DNA from: an uncultured Actinomycetes bacterium | Lineage (GTDB): Bacteria > Actinomycetota > Actinomycetes > Nanopelagicales > Nanopelagicaceae | Reading direction: 5' to 3' | DNA: 9,098 nucleotides | Assembly (NCBI GenBank): GCA_903893085.1 | Contig: CAITKS010000218.1 | Span: 1-9,098 of the forward strand | In this document: positions 1-6,733 of the stretch, one piece after another | Layout: the number at the start of each line of letters is the position of its first letter | Numbering within the stretch: the stretch's first letter is position 1 | Translations under genes and position numbers: made by a program | The notes under the pieces: model-generated | Seen by the model: the letters and a program-made list of their open reading frames with translations, nothing else | What the model was told of the DNA's origin: nothing | Databases searched by the model: none

Positions 1-1425
1 AATCGCAAGCAGCGCTGCGATAGGCAACTCAAGTTCAATGAACAGTTCATATACTCCACGATCTTTCATTTCAGTTTCCAGAGACTTGCGAAGCGTGAAT
101 AGCGCTGCAGCGCTAGATAAAAGTGCTTGTTCCGGTGAAGACGAATCAATCACTGCACCGTCTCCCCAACGTTCAAGAAGATCGCTTAGCTCTTGGGCGC
201 GGACACCCGGATTAACCAGGTAGGCAGCAAGTGCGGTATCAAAGACAACTCCATCTAATAAATTCTCACGAGCCAGCGCTTTTGCATCGTGCATGATCTT
301 TGCGACTGAAAGATCTTGAGCCCAATCCCCCATCTGTGATGAGTGAATTAAGTGAACATCACTAGATGAAAATGCAACTGCATACCTATGTAATTTATCT
401 TCGATTAATTCATATGCAATTGATATCTCACCGGTGTGAGATTTTATTCGCAAGGCAAGTTCATCAGGCGTTAATGTGCCACCTTCAACTTGCGGGGCAA
501 AGAGTGTGAACTCCTCTAAATCTGCTTTATTAGCAACTACCGATGCCGCGTTAAGAATCGGTTTCAGTCGATCCTTTAGGGTTCGAAATTCTAATTGTTC
601 GAAAAGTTTTGTTAGATCCGATTCGACAACCCCGGACCAAGCGAGCTCAGAAAGATCAAAATCCACCGGAGCATCGTGCACTAGTTGGGTTAACTCGCGA
701 TTGCGGATTACATCGTTGATGTTATCGCGTAGTGATTGGCCAACTTTGCCTGCAACTTTATCTACATTCGAAATCAACTCTTGAAGTGATCCATACTCGA
801 TGATCCACTTTGCGGCAGTCTTTTCACCTACGCCAGGAATGGACGGCAAGTTATCACTTGGGTCACCACGCAAAGCAGCAAAGTCCGGGTACTGATCTGG
901 AGTCATTGCATACTTCTCTTGTACGGCCGAAGGAGTCATTCGCGCCATTTCGGATACGCCACGTTTTGGATAAAGCACCGTTGTCATTTCTGTAACTAAC
1001 TGAAAACTATCGCGGTCACCTGTACATATCAGGACATCCATTCCATCTTTTTCGGCACGTTTAGTAATCGTGGCGATTAAGTCATCGGCTTCATAACCTT
1101 CAAGGGCAAATTGGCGAATTCCAAAACCGGTTACTAAATCATTGAGATAGGACATCTGCGAACGAAATTCATCGGGGGTTTTAGCCCGATTGGCCTTATA
1201 TTCCGGAAATATGTCGGTACGAAAGGTCTTACGAGAGACATCAAAGGCAACGGCAACATGAGATGGCTTTTCATCTTTAAGCAGTGAAATCAACATCGTG
1301 GCAAAGCCATAAATAGCGTTGGTGTGCTGGCCTTGCGCTGTAGTGAAGTTTTCAGCTGGTAAGGCAAAGAAGGCGCGATATGCCATCGAATGGCCGTCGA
1401 TAAGAAGTAAACGGCCTTTGCTCAT
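1..1425 (-). CDS. polA: DNA polymerase I, N-terminal part (runs off left edge)
   Basis: This is the 5' portion of the repair and Okazaki-fragment-processing DNA polymerase I: 475 codons without a stop, read by hand from the minus strand; the family is about 850-900 residues. Residues 1-290 or so form the 5'-3' (flap) exonuclease. Its metal-site motifs are visible: LLLIDGHSMAYRAFFA with D10, YKANR, EGYEADD (E112, D114, D115), TGDRDSFQL (D137, D139) and GDPSDNLPSIPGVGEKTA (D188, D191 and the helix-hairpin-helix). Residues 330-475 align with the 3'-5' exonuclease fold (for example VFDTALAAYLVNPG near 395-407), but the DxE motif and the other metal-binding acids are absent, so proofreading is probably missing, as in mycobacterial and Thermus Pol I. 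The polymerase domain lies outside the window. The ATG at 1425 is chosen because the conserved domain begins at once; no Shine-Dalgarno sequence precedes it. Confidence 0.96.
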   Translation of the reverse strand, partial: MSKGRLLLIDGHSMAYRAFFALPAENFTTAQGQHTNAIYGFATMLISLLKDEKPSHVAVAFDVSRKTFRTDIFPEYKANRAKTPDEFRSQMSYLNDLVTGFGIRQFALEGYEADDLIATITKRAEKDGMDVLICTGDRDSFQLVTEMTTVLYPKRGVSEMARMTPSAVQEKYAMTPDQYPDFAALRGDPSDNLPSIPGVGEKTAAKWIIEYGSLQELISNVDKVAGKVGQSLRDNINDVIRNRELTQLVHDAPVDFDLSELAWSGVVESDLTKLFEQLEFRTLKDRLKPILNAASVVANKADLEEFTLFAPQVEGGTLTPDELALRIKSHTGEISIAYELIEDKLHRYAVAFSSSDVHLIHSSQMGDWAQDLSVAKIMHDAKALARENLLDGVVFDTALAAYLVNPGVRAQELSDLLERWGDGAVIDSSSPEQALLSSAAALFTLRKSLETEMKDRGVYELFIELELPIAALLAI

Positions 1426-1431
1426 GGCTGC

Positions 1432-1459
1432 ATCTTATGGAACAAGTTACTATTTCCAA
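1432..1459 (-). promoter_or_regulatory. Candidate polA promoter, apparently leaderless
   Basis: On the minus strand, TTGGAA (1459-1454, four of six matches to TTGACA) is followed after 16 bp by TAAGAT (1437-1432, fits the actinobacterial TAnnnT -10). Only six bases separate this -10 from the polA ATG, so transcription would start at or next to the start codon, and no ribosome binding site is present. Leaderless mRNAs are common in actinobacteria. Read by eye. Confidence 0.5.
1448..1453 (+). promoter_or_regulatory. Candidate -10 of the thioesterase gene, apparently leaderless
   Basis: TACTAT fits TAnnnT and ends eight bases before the ATG at 1462, placing transcription start at about the start codon. 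No Shine-Dalgarno sequence and no convincing -35 hexamer are visible (17 bp upstream is TGGCTG). The element lies inside the spacer of the divergent polA promoter. Confidence 0.45.
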
Positions 1460-1461
1460 CT

Positions 1462-1887
1462 ATGACGCAACCAGAAAATACTCCCAACTTCCTAGAACTT
1501 ATCCGTGAACGTGGCAGTGGTGCACTCGATAAGAAAATGGGGATTGAGATATTAGAAGCCTCCCCCGATCGCTTAGTGGGGCGTATGCCAGTTGAAGGAA
1601 ATACTCAACCAATTGGTTTATTACATGGTGGCGCAAACGTAGTTTTAGCTGAATCACTCGGTTCAATTGGAACCCAGTTACACGCAGGACCCAATCGTAA
1701 AATCGTGGGCGTTGACATCAACGCAACTCACCACAAGTCAGCTATTTCTGGTTTCGTTACTGGAGTTGCTACAGCTGTTTCCTTAGGAAAAACTTTATGC
1801 GTCTATGAAATCGTGATTACGAACGATCAGGGGCAGCGAACATGTTCTGCACGAATTACCTGCATGATTCTGTCCGATCGAAATTAA
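1462..1887 (+). CDS. PaaI/YdiI-type hotdog-fold acyl-CoA thioesterase
   Basis: A 141-residue single-domain hotdog thioesterase, the usual length for the family, hydrolysing an acyl- or aroyl-CoA to free acid and CoA in the cytosol. The diagnostic stretch is QPIGLLHGGANVVLAESLGS (residues 49-68). By comparison with E. coli YdiI/MenI and EntH, Q49, H55 and G56 line the thioester site, E64 is the catalytic general base and S68 a nearby polar residue. The closest named relatives act on 1,4-dihydroxy-2-naphthoyl-CoA (menaquinone synthesis) or on aryl-CoA or carrier-protein thioesters; the sequence alone does not decide the substrate, so no symbol is given. The gene is divergent from polA (36 bp between start codons) and convergent with livF. 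Its ATG has no Shine-Dalgarno sequence and is probably leaderless. Confidence 0.9.
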   Translation: MTQPENTPNFLELIRERGSGALDKKMGIEILEASPDRLVGRMPVEGNTQPIGLLHGGANVVLAESLGSIGTQLHAGPNRKIVGVDINATHHKSAISGFVTGVATAVSLGKTLCVYEIVITNDQGQRTCSARITCMILSDRN

Positions 1888-1909
1888 TTTTCAAAGATAA
1901 AAATTAATT
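1882..1909. repeat. A/T-only inverted repeat between convergent genes (possible weak bidirectional terminator)
   Basis: AATTAATTTT (1882-1891) and AAAATTAATT (1900-1909) are perfect reverse complements around the 8-base loop CAAAGATA. The element contains the stop codon of the thioesterase gene (1885-1887) and two bases of the livF stop (1908-1910). It is where both transcripts should end, but a 10-bp stem with no G-C pair is weak, and the run of Ts lies inside the stem rather than after it. The terminator role is inference. Confidence 0.4.
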
Positions 1910-2624
1910 ATGCTCCGTGGCCGAGGTAGGCCTTACGGATCGCTGGATCTTTAAGCAGTTCAACACCAGAACCTTGCATGGAAATATTTCCTGTTTCAAG
2001 AACATATGCACGATCTGCGACTGCAAGAGCCTTAGCTGCATTTTGCTCAACGAGCAAAATCGTTACGCCCTGCTTCTTGATCTCTTTAATGATTTCAAAG
2101 ATTTGCGCGATGAACATTGGCGCAAGACCCATTGATGGCTCATCCAAAAGCAATAGACGTGGACGACTCATTAGCGCGCGACCAATTGCAAGCATCTGTT
2201 GTTCTCCACCTGAGAGAGTTCCGCCAGCTTGGTGAAGGCGCTCTTTCAACCGAGGAAAAAGTGCATAAATCTTTTCTAGATCTTCTTCATTTTCATGCTT
2301 GGCATGTGTTCTTCCAAACTTGCCCATTTCGAGATTTTCAAGGACGGTCATGCCAGGGAAAATTCCGCGGCCTTCCGGTGCCTGACAAATACCTTCATTA
2401 ACTCTTTGGTATGGCTTTATATCTGAAAGTTTTCTTCCGTCATAAGTGATTTCTCCACTTGCAGGCGAGAGAATTCCTGAAATTGTTTTGAGTAGCGTTG
2501 TTTTACCTGCGCCATTTGCACCAACAAGAGTTACTACTTCTCCGGCGTTAACTTCGAGCGAAATACCTTTGATCGCCTTAATTTTTCCGTAAGAAACGTT
2601 TAGGTCTTTAATACTAAGAAGCAT
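1908..2624 (-). CDS. livF: Branched-chain amino acid ABC transporter, ATP-binding protein LivF
   Basis: One of the two cytosolic ATPases that power uptake of leucine, isoleucine and valine. From the ATG at 2624 it is 238 residues, essentially the length of E. coli LivF (237). Motifs in order: Walker A GANGAGKT (35-42), Q-loop in ICQAPEG (Q81), signature LSGGEQQ (137-143), Walker B LLLLDE (157-162), then VEQN, where Q194 replaces the switch histidine, a normal LivF trait. An in-frame ATG at 2708 would add 28 residues with no family counterpart, all inside livG, and is rejected. The chosen start overlaps livG by 11 nt and has GGAG nine bases upstream, consistent with translational coupling. It is the last gene of the cluster. 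Confidence 0.95.
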   Translation of the reverse strand: MLLSIKDLNVSYGKIKAIKGISLEVNAGEVVTLVGANGAGKTTLLKTISGILSPASGEITYDGRKLSDIKPYQRVNEGICQAPEGRGIFPGMTVLENLEMGKFGRTHAKHENEEDLEKIYALFPRLKERLHQAGGTLSGGEQQMLAIGRALMSRPRLLLLDEPSMGLAPMFIAQIFEIIKEIKKQGVTILLVEQNAAKALAVADRAYVLETGNISMQGSGVELLKDPAIRKAYLGHGA

Positions 2625-3390
2625 CTTCGGCAACTCCAAGGTAGGCATCGATAACACGTTGACTGTTTTGAATCTCTTCTGGTTTTCCTTCAGCAATTTT
2701 CTGGCCAAAGTCGAGTACCGAAATTCGGTCTGAAATTTTCATGACGAGTGACATATCGTGCTCAATCAGAAGGACCGCAAATCCGCGATCGCGAATCTTG
2801 CGAATTAATTCGCCTAGTTCGACCTTTTCTTGCGGATTAAAGCCAGCAGCTGGTTCATCCAAAAGAAGTACTTTTGGATTAAGTGCAAGAGCACGTGCAA
2901 TCTCAAGACGGCGTTGGTCACCATAAGGCAAGTTCTTTGCCATCTGCTCTGCGCGGTGGTCTAAACCTATGAAGCGCAGAAGTTCATGAGCCTTTTCCAT
3001 GGCATCTTTCTCATCTCGGCGGCTACGTGGAACTCCAAACAGGGCGCCAACAAGACCGGACTTATTAAGTGAATCCGCAGCAGTTGCGACGTTTTCCGCC
3101 GCTGTCATATCGCCAAACAATCTGATGTTCTGGAAAGTACGACCTAGACCCTTGCGAGCAATTTTGTAAGGACGAAGTCCGGAAATTGTTTCACCATCTA
3201 ATACAACTTCCCCTGATGTGGGGGTGTAATAACCGGTAACAATATTAAAGACAGTGGTTTTTCCAGCCCCGTTAGGACCGATAAGTGCCGCAATCTCGCC
3301 CTCGTTTACATGAAGATCAACGTTGTTCAGGGCGGTAACGCCTCCGAACTTTACGTTAATTGCTTTTATCTCAAGAAGTTTTTTTGTCAT
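2614..3390 (-). CDS. livG: Branched-chain amino acid ABC transporter, ATP-binding protein LivG
   Basis: The second ATPase of the importer, 258 residues, matching the roughly 255 of the family. Walker A GPNGAGKT (38-45), Q-loop in RTFQNIRLF (Q87), the LivG form of the signature LPYGDQRRLEIARAL (from residue 154; most relatives have Q where this has D158), Walker B VLLLDE (174-179), and a canonical switch histidine H211 in LLIEHDMSLVM. The C-terminal ending PEEIQNSQRVIDAYLG is the LivG signature. The ATG overlaps the livM stop as ATGA, with GGGAGA about eight bases upstream, so translation is probably coupled to livM. Confidence 0.96.
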   Translation of the reverse strand: MTKKLLEIKAINVKFGGVTALNNVDLHVNEGEIAALIGPNGAGKTTVFNIVTGYYTPTSGEVVLDGETISGLRPYKIARKGLGRTFQNIRLFGDMTAAENVATAADSLNKSGLVGALFGVPRSRRDEKDAMEKAHELLRFIGLDHRAEQMAKNLPYGDQRRLEIARALALNPKVLLLDEPAAGFNPQEKVELGELIRKIRDRGFAVLLIEHDMSLVMKISDRISVLDFGQKIAEGKPEEIQNSQRVIDAYLGVAEDAS

Positions 3391-4421
3391 TGTTGCTTCT
3401 CCCGAACATGTTCACGTTTCTTGCGAGGAACAAGACCATTTGGTCTGAGGTTCATCATTACGACCATAAGTAGGCCGAAGAAAATAATGCGGTAATCGCT
3501 CAAGAAGCGAAGTTTCTCGGGAATGTATCCCAACATAACGGCTCCAAGGATTACGCCCCAAATATTTCCCATTCCGCCGAAAACAACACATGCAAGAATC
3601 ATGATTGATAAGTTCAAGGTGAATAGTTCTGGTTGAATTGATCGAATTTGTGATGCATAAACGGCACCAGCAAGACCTCCAACAGCTCCACCGATAATAA
3701 ATGCCCAGAGCTTGTATTTAAGGGTTGCTACACCCATGAATTCTGCAACGTCTTCATCCTCACGGATAGCTTCCCATGCACGACCAGGCTTGCGATGTGA
3801 AAGGCGAATGACGCCCCAAATCACCAGCAGTAACAAGGTCAGAGTCAGCCAGTAATAGGGACGCGGATCCATAACAGTGAATTCCACACCGAACACTGAG
3901 GTTGGACCAGGAATATCAGTAATTCCTGCCGCTCCACCGATCGCTTCAATATTGATTGCAACAATGCGAACAATTTCTCCGAAACCAAGTGTAATAATCG
4001 CCAAATAATCTCCGCGCAAACGCAGAGCCGGAAGACCAAGAATTACTCCTGCGAGCATTGCAAATCCCATTGCAAAAGGAATGATCTCCCAGAAATTTAG
4101 GGCGGTGTGAAGACTTAGCAGCGCGTGTGTGTAGGCGCCGATTGCGAAGAAGGCAACGTAACCCAAATCTAGAATTCCGGATTTACCAACTACGACGTTA
4201 AGCCCAACTGCCATAAGGCTAAACATGACTAGTGGATAGAAAAGAACCGAAGTGAAAGATGTTTCTGGTGTATCAATAATTGGGTTGTTCAATAAAGGAA
4301 GAGCATAGAAGAATCCAATTAGAACAACACGGAAAATACTGCGCTGTAACTTGCTTGTTCCATCCCACCAGTCGCCAAAGCGGTCGCGAAGATTGAAAGT
4401 TGATGCACTGACTTTGCTCAT
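3387..4421 (-). CDS. livM: Branched-chain amino acid ABC transporter, permease LivM
   Basis: An integral membrane permease of 344 residues forming the translocation channel with LivH. The N-terminal 27 or so residues are cytosolic, followed by hydrophobic segments near 30-45, 57-79, 84-103, 112-131, 139-157, 189-206, 236-257, 270-300 and 311-325. Family landmarks are VGLNVVVGKSGILDLGYVAF (72-91), LPALRLRGDYLAIITLGFGE (130-149), the ATPase-docking loop GRAWEAIREDEDVAEFMGV (213-231) and the C-terminal RPNGL (326-330). It starts 2 nt after the livH stop, with GAGGG nine bases before the ATG. Confidence 0.95.
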   Translation of the reverse strand: MSKVSASTFNLRDRFGDWWDGTSKLQRSIFRVVLIGFFYALPLLNNPIIDTPETSFTSVLFYPLVMFSLMAVGLNVVVGKSGILDLGYVAFFAIGAYTHALLSLHTALNFWEIIPFAMGFAMLAGVILGLPALRLRGDYLAIITLGFGEIVRIVAINIEAIGGAAGITDIPGPTSVFGVEFTVMDPRPYYWLTLTLLLLVIWGVIRLSHRKPGRAWEAIREDEDVAEFMGVATLKYKLWAFIIGGAVGGLAGAVYASQIRSIQPELFTLNLSIMILACVVFGGMGNIWGVILGAVMLGYIPEKLRFLSDYRIIFFGLLMVVMMNLRPNGLVPRKKREHVREKQQ

Positions 4422-4423
4422 AA

Positions 4424-5374
4424 CTAGACCCTCGCCTTCTGTAGCGCTTCACCAAATAGCCCTGTTGGCTTCACCAAAAGAACGAAAACGAGAATTACGA
4501 AGGTGACAACATCACGCCAGTTATAACCAAGAACCGCTGCTGTGTATTGCTGGATCAGACCAAGAGCGAATGAGCCATACAGGGCGCCCTTTACGTTACC
4601 GATACCGCCAAGCACTGCAGCGGTAAAGGCGGAAATTCCGACCAAGAAACCAACGTTGGCCTTTGTCGTTTCATAGAAGACCATATAAAAAGCAGAGCCT
4701 ACGCCAGCTAGAACTCCACCAAGTAAGAATGTGTAAGTAATAATTCTATTTACATTCACGCCCATCAAGATTGAAGTTCGCTCATCTTGTGAAACCGCGC
4801 GGATGCCAAGTCCAAGTTTTGTCTTATGGATAATTGCGTTGAGAATGATGAAGATTATGGTCGCGCCAACGATGACGAGTACTTTGTCTGCAGATAAGTA
4901 AAGAGTTCCCCAGGTAAAGAATGGGTCCTTATTAATAAGACGAGGGAAATCTAGATTCTTTGAATCAGAAATCTTGCGGAAAACTTCGACTAGGAAAAAT
5001 GATGCACCGATCGCAGAGATCAATGAGCTAAGTCGACTTGCGCCCATATTTCGTAGGCGGCGGTATGCAACAAACTCAAGGATGACTGCACAAAGACCGC
5101 TCACCAGAGCCGCTGACACAGCGAATAGTAAGAAAATGCCGATGAACTTATGTAGCGGAAGCGGATCTTCGTATCCGGTAAATCCAAATAGACCGACTAC
5201 GAAGTAGACGACCATTGTTCCGATCATAAAGATTTCAGAGTGTGCAAAATTTATAAGGCGCAGAACACCGTAAACGAGTGTGTAACCGAGAGAGACAAGC
5301 GCGTAAATTGCGCCAACAACAACTCCATCTAAAGCAAGTGACCAGAAGTTGGTAATGAGAATCGAGAAATCCAC
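4424..5374 (-). CDS. livH: Branched-chain amino acid ABC transporter, permease LivH
   Basis: The partner permease, 316 residues, within the LivH range. It opens with the family block DGVVVGAIYALVSLGYTLVYG (16-36) followed by RLINFAHSEIFMIG (39-52). The cytoplasmic coupling loop GLGIRAVSQDERTSILMGV (188-206) is intact and faces LivF/LivG. The C-terminal membrane half contains AVLGGIGNVKGALYGS (253-268) and ends KPTGLFGE. The start is GTG, not ATG (5374-5372), supported by AAGGA six bases upstream (5385-5381) and by the correct family N-terminus. It follows the livK 3' stem-loop and begins the tightly packed livH-M-G-F block. Confidence 0.95.
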   Translation of the reverse strand: MDFSILITNFWSLALDGVVVGAIYALVSLGYTLVYGVLRLINFAHSEIFMIGTMVVYFVVGLFGFTGYEDPLPLHKFIGIFLLFAVSAALVSGLCAVILEFVAYRRLRNMGASRLSSLISAIGASFFLVEVFRKISDSKNLDFPRLINKDPFFTWGTLYLSADKVLVIVGATIIFIILNAIIHKTKLGLGIRAVSQDERTSILMGVNVNRIITYTFLLGGVLAGVGSAFYMVFYETTKANVGFLVGISAFTAAVLGGIGNVKGALYGSFALGLIQQYTAAVLGYNWRDVVTFVILVFVLLVKPTGLFGEALQKARV

Positions 5375-5410
5375 TGATAATCCTTCGGCTAATGACTGCT
5401 ATGAAATTGC

Positions 5411-5449
5411 AACGCGTGGCAGATGCTACAGGAGCATCTGCCACGCGTT
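5411..5449 (-). terminator. 17-bp perfect stem-loop between livK and livH (attenuator or mRNA-stabilising hairpin)
   Basis: AACGCGTGGCAGATGCT (5411-5427) and AGCATCTGCCACGCGTT (5433-5449) pair without a mismatch around a 5-base loop; 10 of 17 pairs are G-C. It lies 29 bases after the livK stop and 36 bases before the livH GTG. In the transcript the base of the stem is followed by GCAATTTCAT, which lacks a proper U tract, so it is probably a partial terminator or a 3'-end protector that lets the binding protein be made in excess of the membrane parts. Structure is seen; role is inference. Confidence 0.75.
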
Positions 5450-5478
5450 AATCAATTTGGTGGTATCAAATTAAGAGC

Positions 5479-6594
5479 TTATGAAAGCTGCTTAACCCAA
5501 ACCATCTTTCCGTTCTTGATTGTGTACTGGTTCATAACGATCTTGTCTGGGTCACCAGTAGCTGAGAACGAAATGGTAGCTCCGACAGCCTTAACGACTG
5601 CCTCGCCTAGCCATGTGTTTAGCGCATCGCGAGTGGTCTTGCCAGCCTTGATGCCCTGTAGAAGTACGTATGCAGAGTTGTATGCCTCTAGTGTGTAGAG
5701 ACCAACTTCGCGATTGAACTTCGCTGAGTATTCCTTAGCAAGTGCTGGTGCAACCTTCTCCATTGGAAGTCCTGGAGCTGTTAGGTATGTACCTTCAGCG
5801 TTCTTCTTAGCGAGCTTAATGTACTCACCATCGAGAACTCCGTCGCCTGCGATGAATGCAACCTTCTTTGTTGCAGGGTTATCGCGAAGTGCCTTGATAA
5901 AGATTGCTGCTTCTGGGTAGTAACCACCGTAGAAGACTGCAGTTGCCTTTGACTTTGCGACCTTTGCAACTACTGATGTGAAGTTTGTTGTTCCTTCAGT
6001 AACACCGTCTGAACCGACGACGATCTTTGGAGCATTCTTCTTCACGATAACTGCAAGACCCTTACCGTATGGTGTCGCGTCATCAACGATGAATAGCTTT
6101 GACTTCAAGCCAAGTGCGATCTGAGCAAGTGCTGGACCTTGAACAAGGTCAGAACCTACGACACGGTGGAAGTAAGGTGACTTGTTTGTAAGAGCTGGGT
6201 TAGTTGCTGATGGTGAAACAACAGGAACCTTGCCACCTTCGTAAATTGGGACAGCAGCTAGTGTCTCGCCTGAGTACATGCCACCGACAACGCCGATTGC
6301 GCACTCATCTGCAACAACCTTGGCAGCAAGAGCTGGTGACTGTGCACCAGATGCCTGAGTATCGATTACATCGTAATCAACCTTAACCTTTGGGTTTGTT
6401 GCGTTGTACTTATCGATAGCCAAGATAACGCCGTTAGCTTCGTTAATACCTGTTTCAGCGTATGGACCAGTCTGTGCGCCCTGGAAATAGATCTTTGGGT
6501 TTCCTGCGCAGGCAGCGAAAGCTGATGGTGCAACAGCAACTGTTACTCCGACCAACATCGCACTTGCTGCTGCAAGTGAAATTATCTTCTTCAT
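5479..6594 (-). CDS. livK: Branched-chain amino acid ABC transporter, substrate-binding protein
   Basis: The exported receptor that captures branched-chain or related amino acids and delivers them to LivH/LivM; 371 residues, periplasmic-binding-protein type I fold. The signal peptide is clear: MKK, a hydrophobic core to about residue 22, then PSAFAAC. Signal peptidase I could cut after AFA (27); a lipoprotein reading with Cys29 would need the poor lipobox FAAC. The mature N-terminus IYFQGAQTGPYAETG and the hinge-region block VPVVSPSATNPALTNKSPYFHRVVGSD are typical of LivJ/LivK relatives. The only cysteines are C29 and C98. The ATG has the strong Shine-Dalgarno AGGAAGG six bases upstream. It leads the cluster and has its own promoter, leader and 3' hairpin, as expected for the most abundant component. 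Substrate specificity (Leu/Ile/Val or broader) cannot be fixed from the sequence. Confidence 0.94.
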   Translation of the reverse strand: MKKIISLAAASAMLVGVTVAVAPSAFAACAGNPKIYFQGAQTGPYAETGINEANGVILAIDKYNATNPKVKVDYDVIDTQASGAQSPALAAKVVADECAIGVVGGMYSGETLAAVPIYEGGKVPVVSPSATNPALTNKSPYFHRVVGSDLVQGPALAQIALGLKSKLFIVDDATPYGKGLAVIVKKNAPKIVVGSDGVTEGTTNFTSVVAKVAKSKATAVFYGGYYPEAAIFIKALRDNPATKKVAFIAGDGVLDGEYIKLAKKNAEGTYLTAPGLPMEKVAPALAKEYSAKFNREVGLYTLEAYNSAYVLLQGIKAGKTTRDALNTWLGEAVVKAVGATISFSATGDPDKIVMNQYTIKNGKMVWVKQLS

Positions 6595-6621
6595 TTAGTG
6601 CCTTCCTGTTTTTTCTATCAT
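6595..6621 (-). other. Possible 8-codon upstream ORF in the livK leader
   Basis: ATG at 6621-6619 opens MIEKTGRH and stops at TAA (6597-6595), directly abutting the livK ATG. The reading frame runs through the livK Shine-Dalgarno sequence. A weak GGGA lies upstream. It could couple termination to livK initiation, but it is short enough to be chance. Confidence 0.25.
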
Positions 6622-6640
6622 GTGTCCCGGGACAGGGAGG
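6601..6640 (-). promoter_or_regulatory. Potential Shine-Dalgarno-masking hairpin in the livK leader
   Basis: In the minus-strand transcript CCTCCCTGT (6640-6632) can pair with ACAGGAAGG (6609-6601) in eight of nine positions (one C-A mismatch), enclosing 22 bases. The 3' arm is the livK ribosome binding site. The 5' arm begins about where transcription should start. Pairing seen by eye; regulation is inference. Confidence 0.4.
6623..6634. promoter_or_regulatory. Perfect 12-bp palindrome TGTCCCGGGACA, candidate operator
   Basis: The palindrome lies just downstream of the predicted livK transcription start. A near copy, CGTCCTGGGACG, is at 6738-6749; both share GTCCYGGGAC. A dimeric repressor site is plausible. 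It also overlaps the leader hairpin arm, so the symmetry may serve the RNA instead. Confidence 0.4.
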
Positions 6641-6645
6641 TTGAA

Positions 6646-6675
6646 AGTGTAAAGGGGTGAGGGAAGGTCTATCAA
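6646..6675 (-). promoter_or_regulatory. Candidate livK promoter
   Basis: TTGATA (6675-6670, five of six matches to TTGACA), an 18-bp spacer, then TACACT (6651-6646, fits TAnnnT). Transcription would begin near 6639, giving a leader of about 45 nt. This is the best sigma-70-like pair in the 139-bp gap between pdtaR and livK; TATATT at 6699-6694 lacks a partner -35 at suitable spacing. Confidence 0.5.
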
Positions 6676-6733
6676 GCCAGAGTTGAGCGTGGAAATATAA
6701 AGGTTTGGTTACTTTGGGGTGTCGCAAACCGAT

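Noticed and set aside
476..784. 102-codon plus-strand open frame opposite polA
   Set aside because: polA translates cleanly with catalytic motifs through this region; the opposite frame is Ser/Arg-rich shadow sequence.
2625..2708. Longer livF reading frame starting at ATG 2708 (28 extra residues)
   Set aside because: The extra residues have no LivF counterpart, lie entirely within livG, and the start at 2624 gives the family length with a suitable ribosome binding site.
5454..5472. Small inverted repeat AATTTG/CAAATT after livK
   Set aside because: Only six mostly A-T pairs with a 7-base loop; trivial beside the 17-bp stem next to it.
6694..6699. TATATT (minus strand) as an alternative livK -10
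   Set aside because: The nearest -35-like sequence (TTGCGA) is 22 bp away, too far, and the TTGATA/TACACT pair is better placed.
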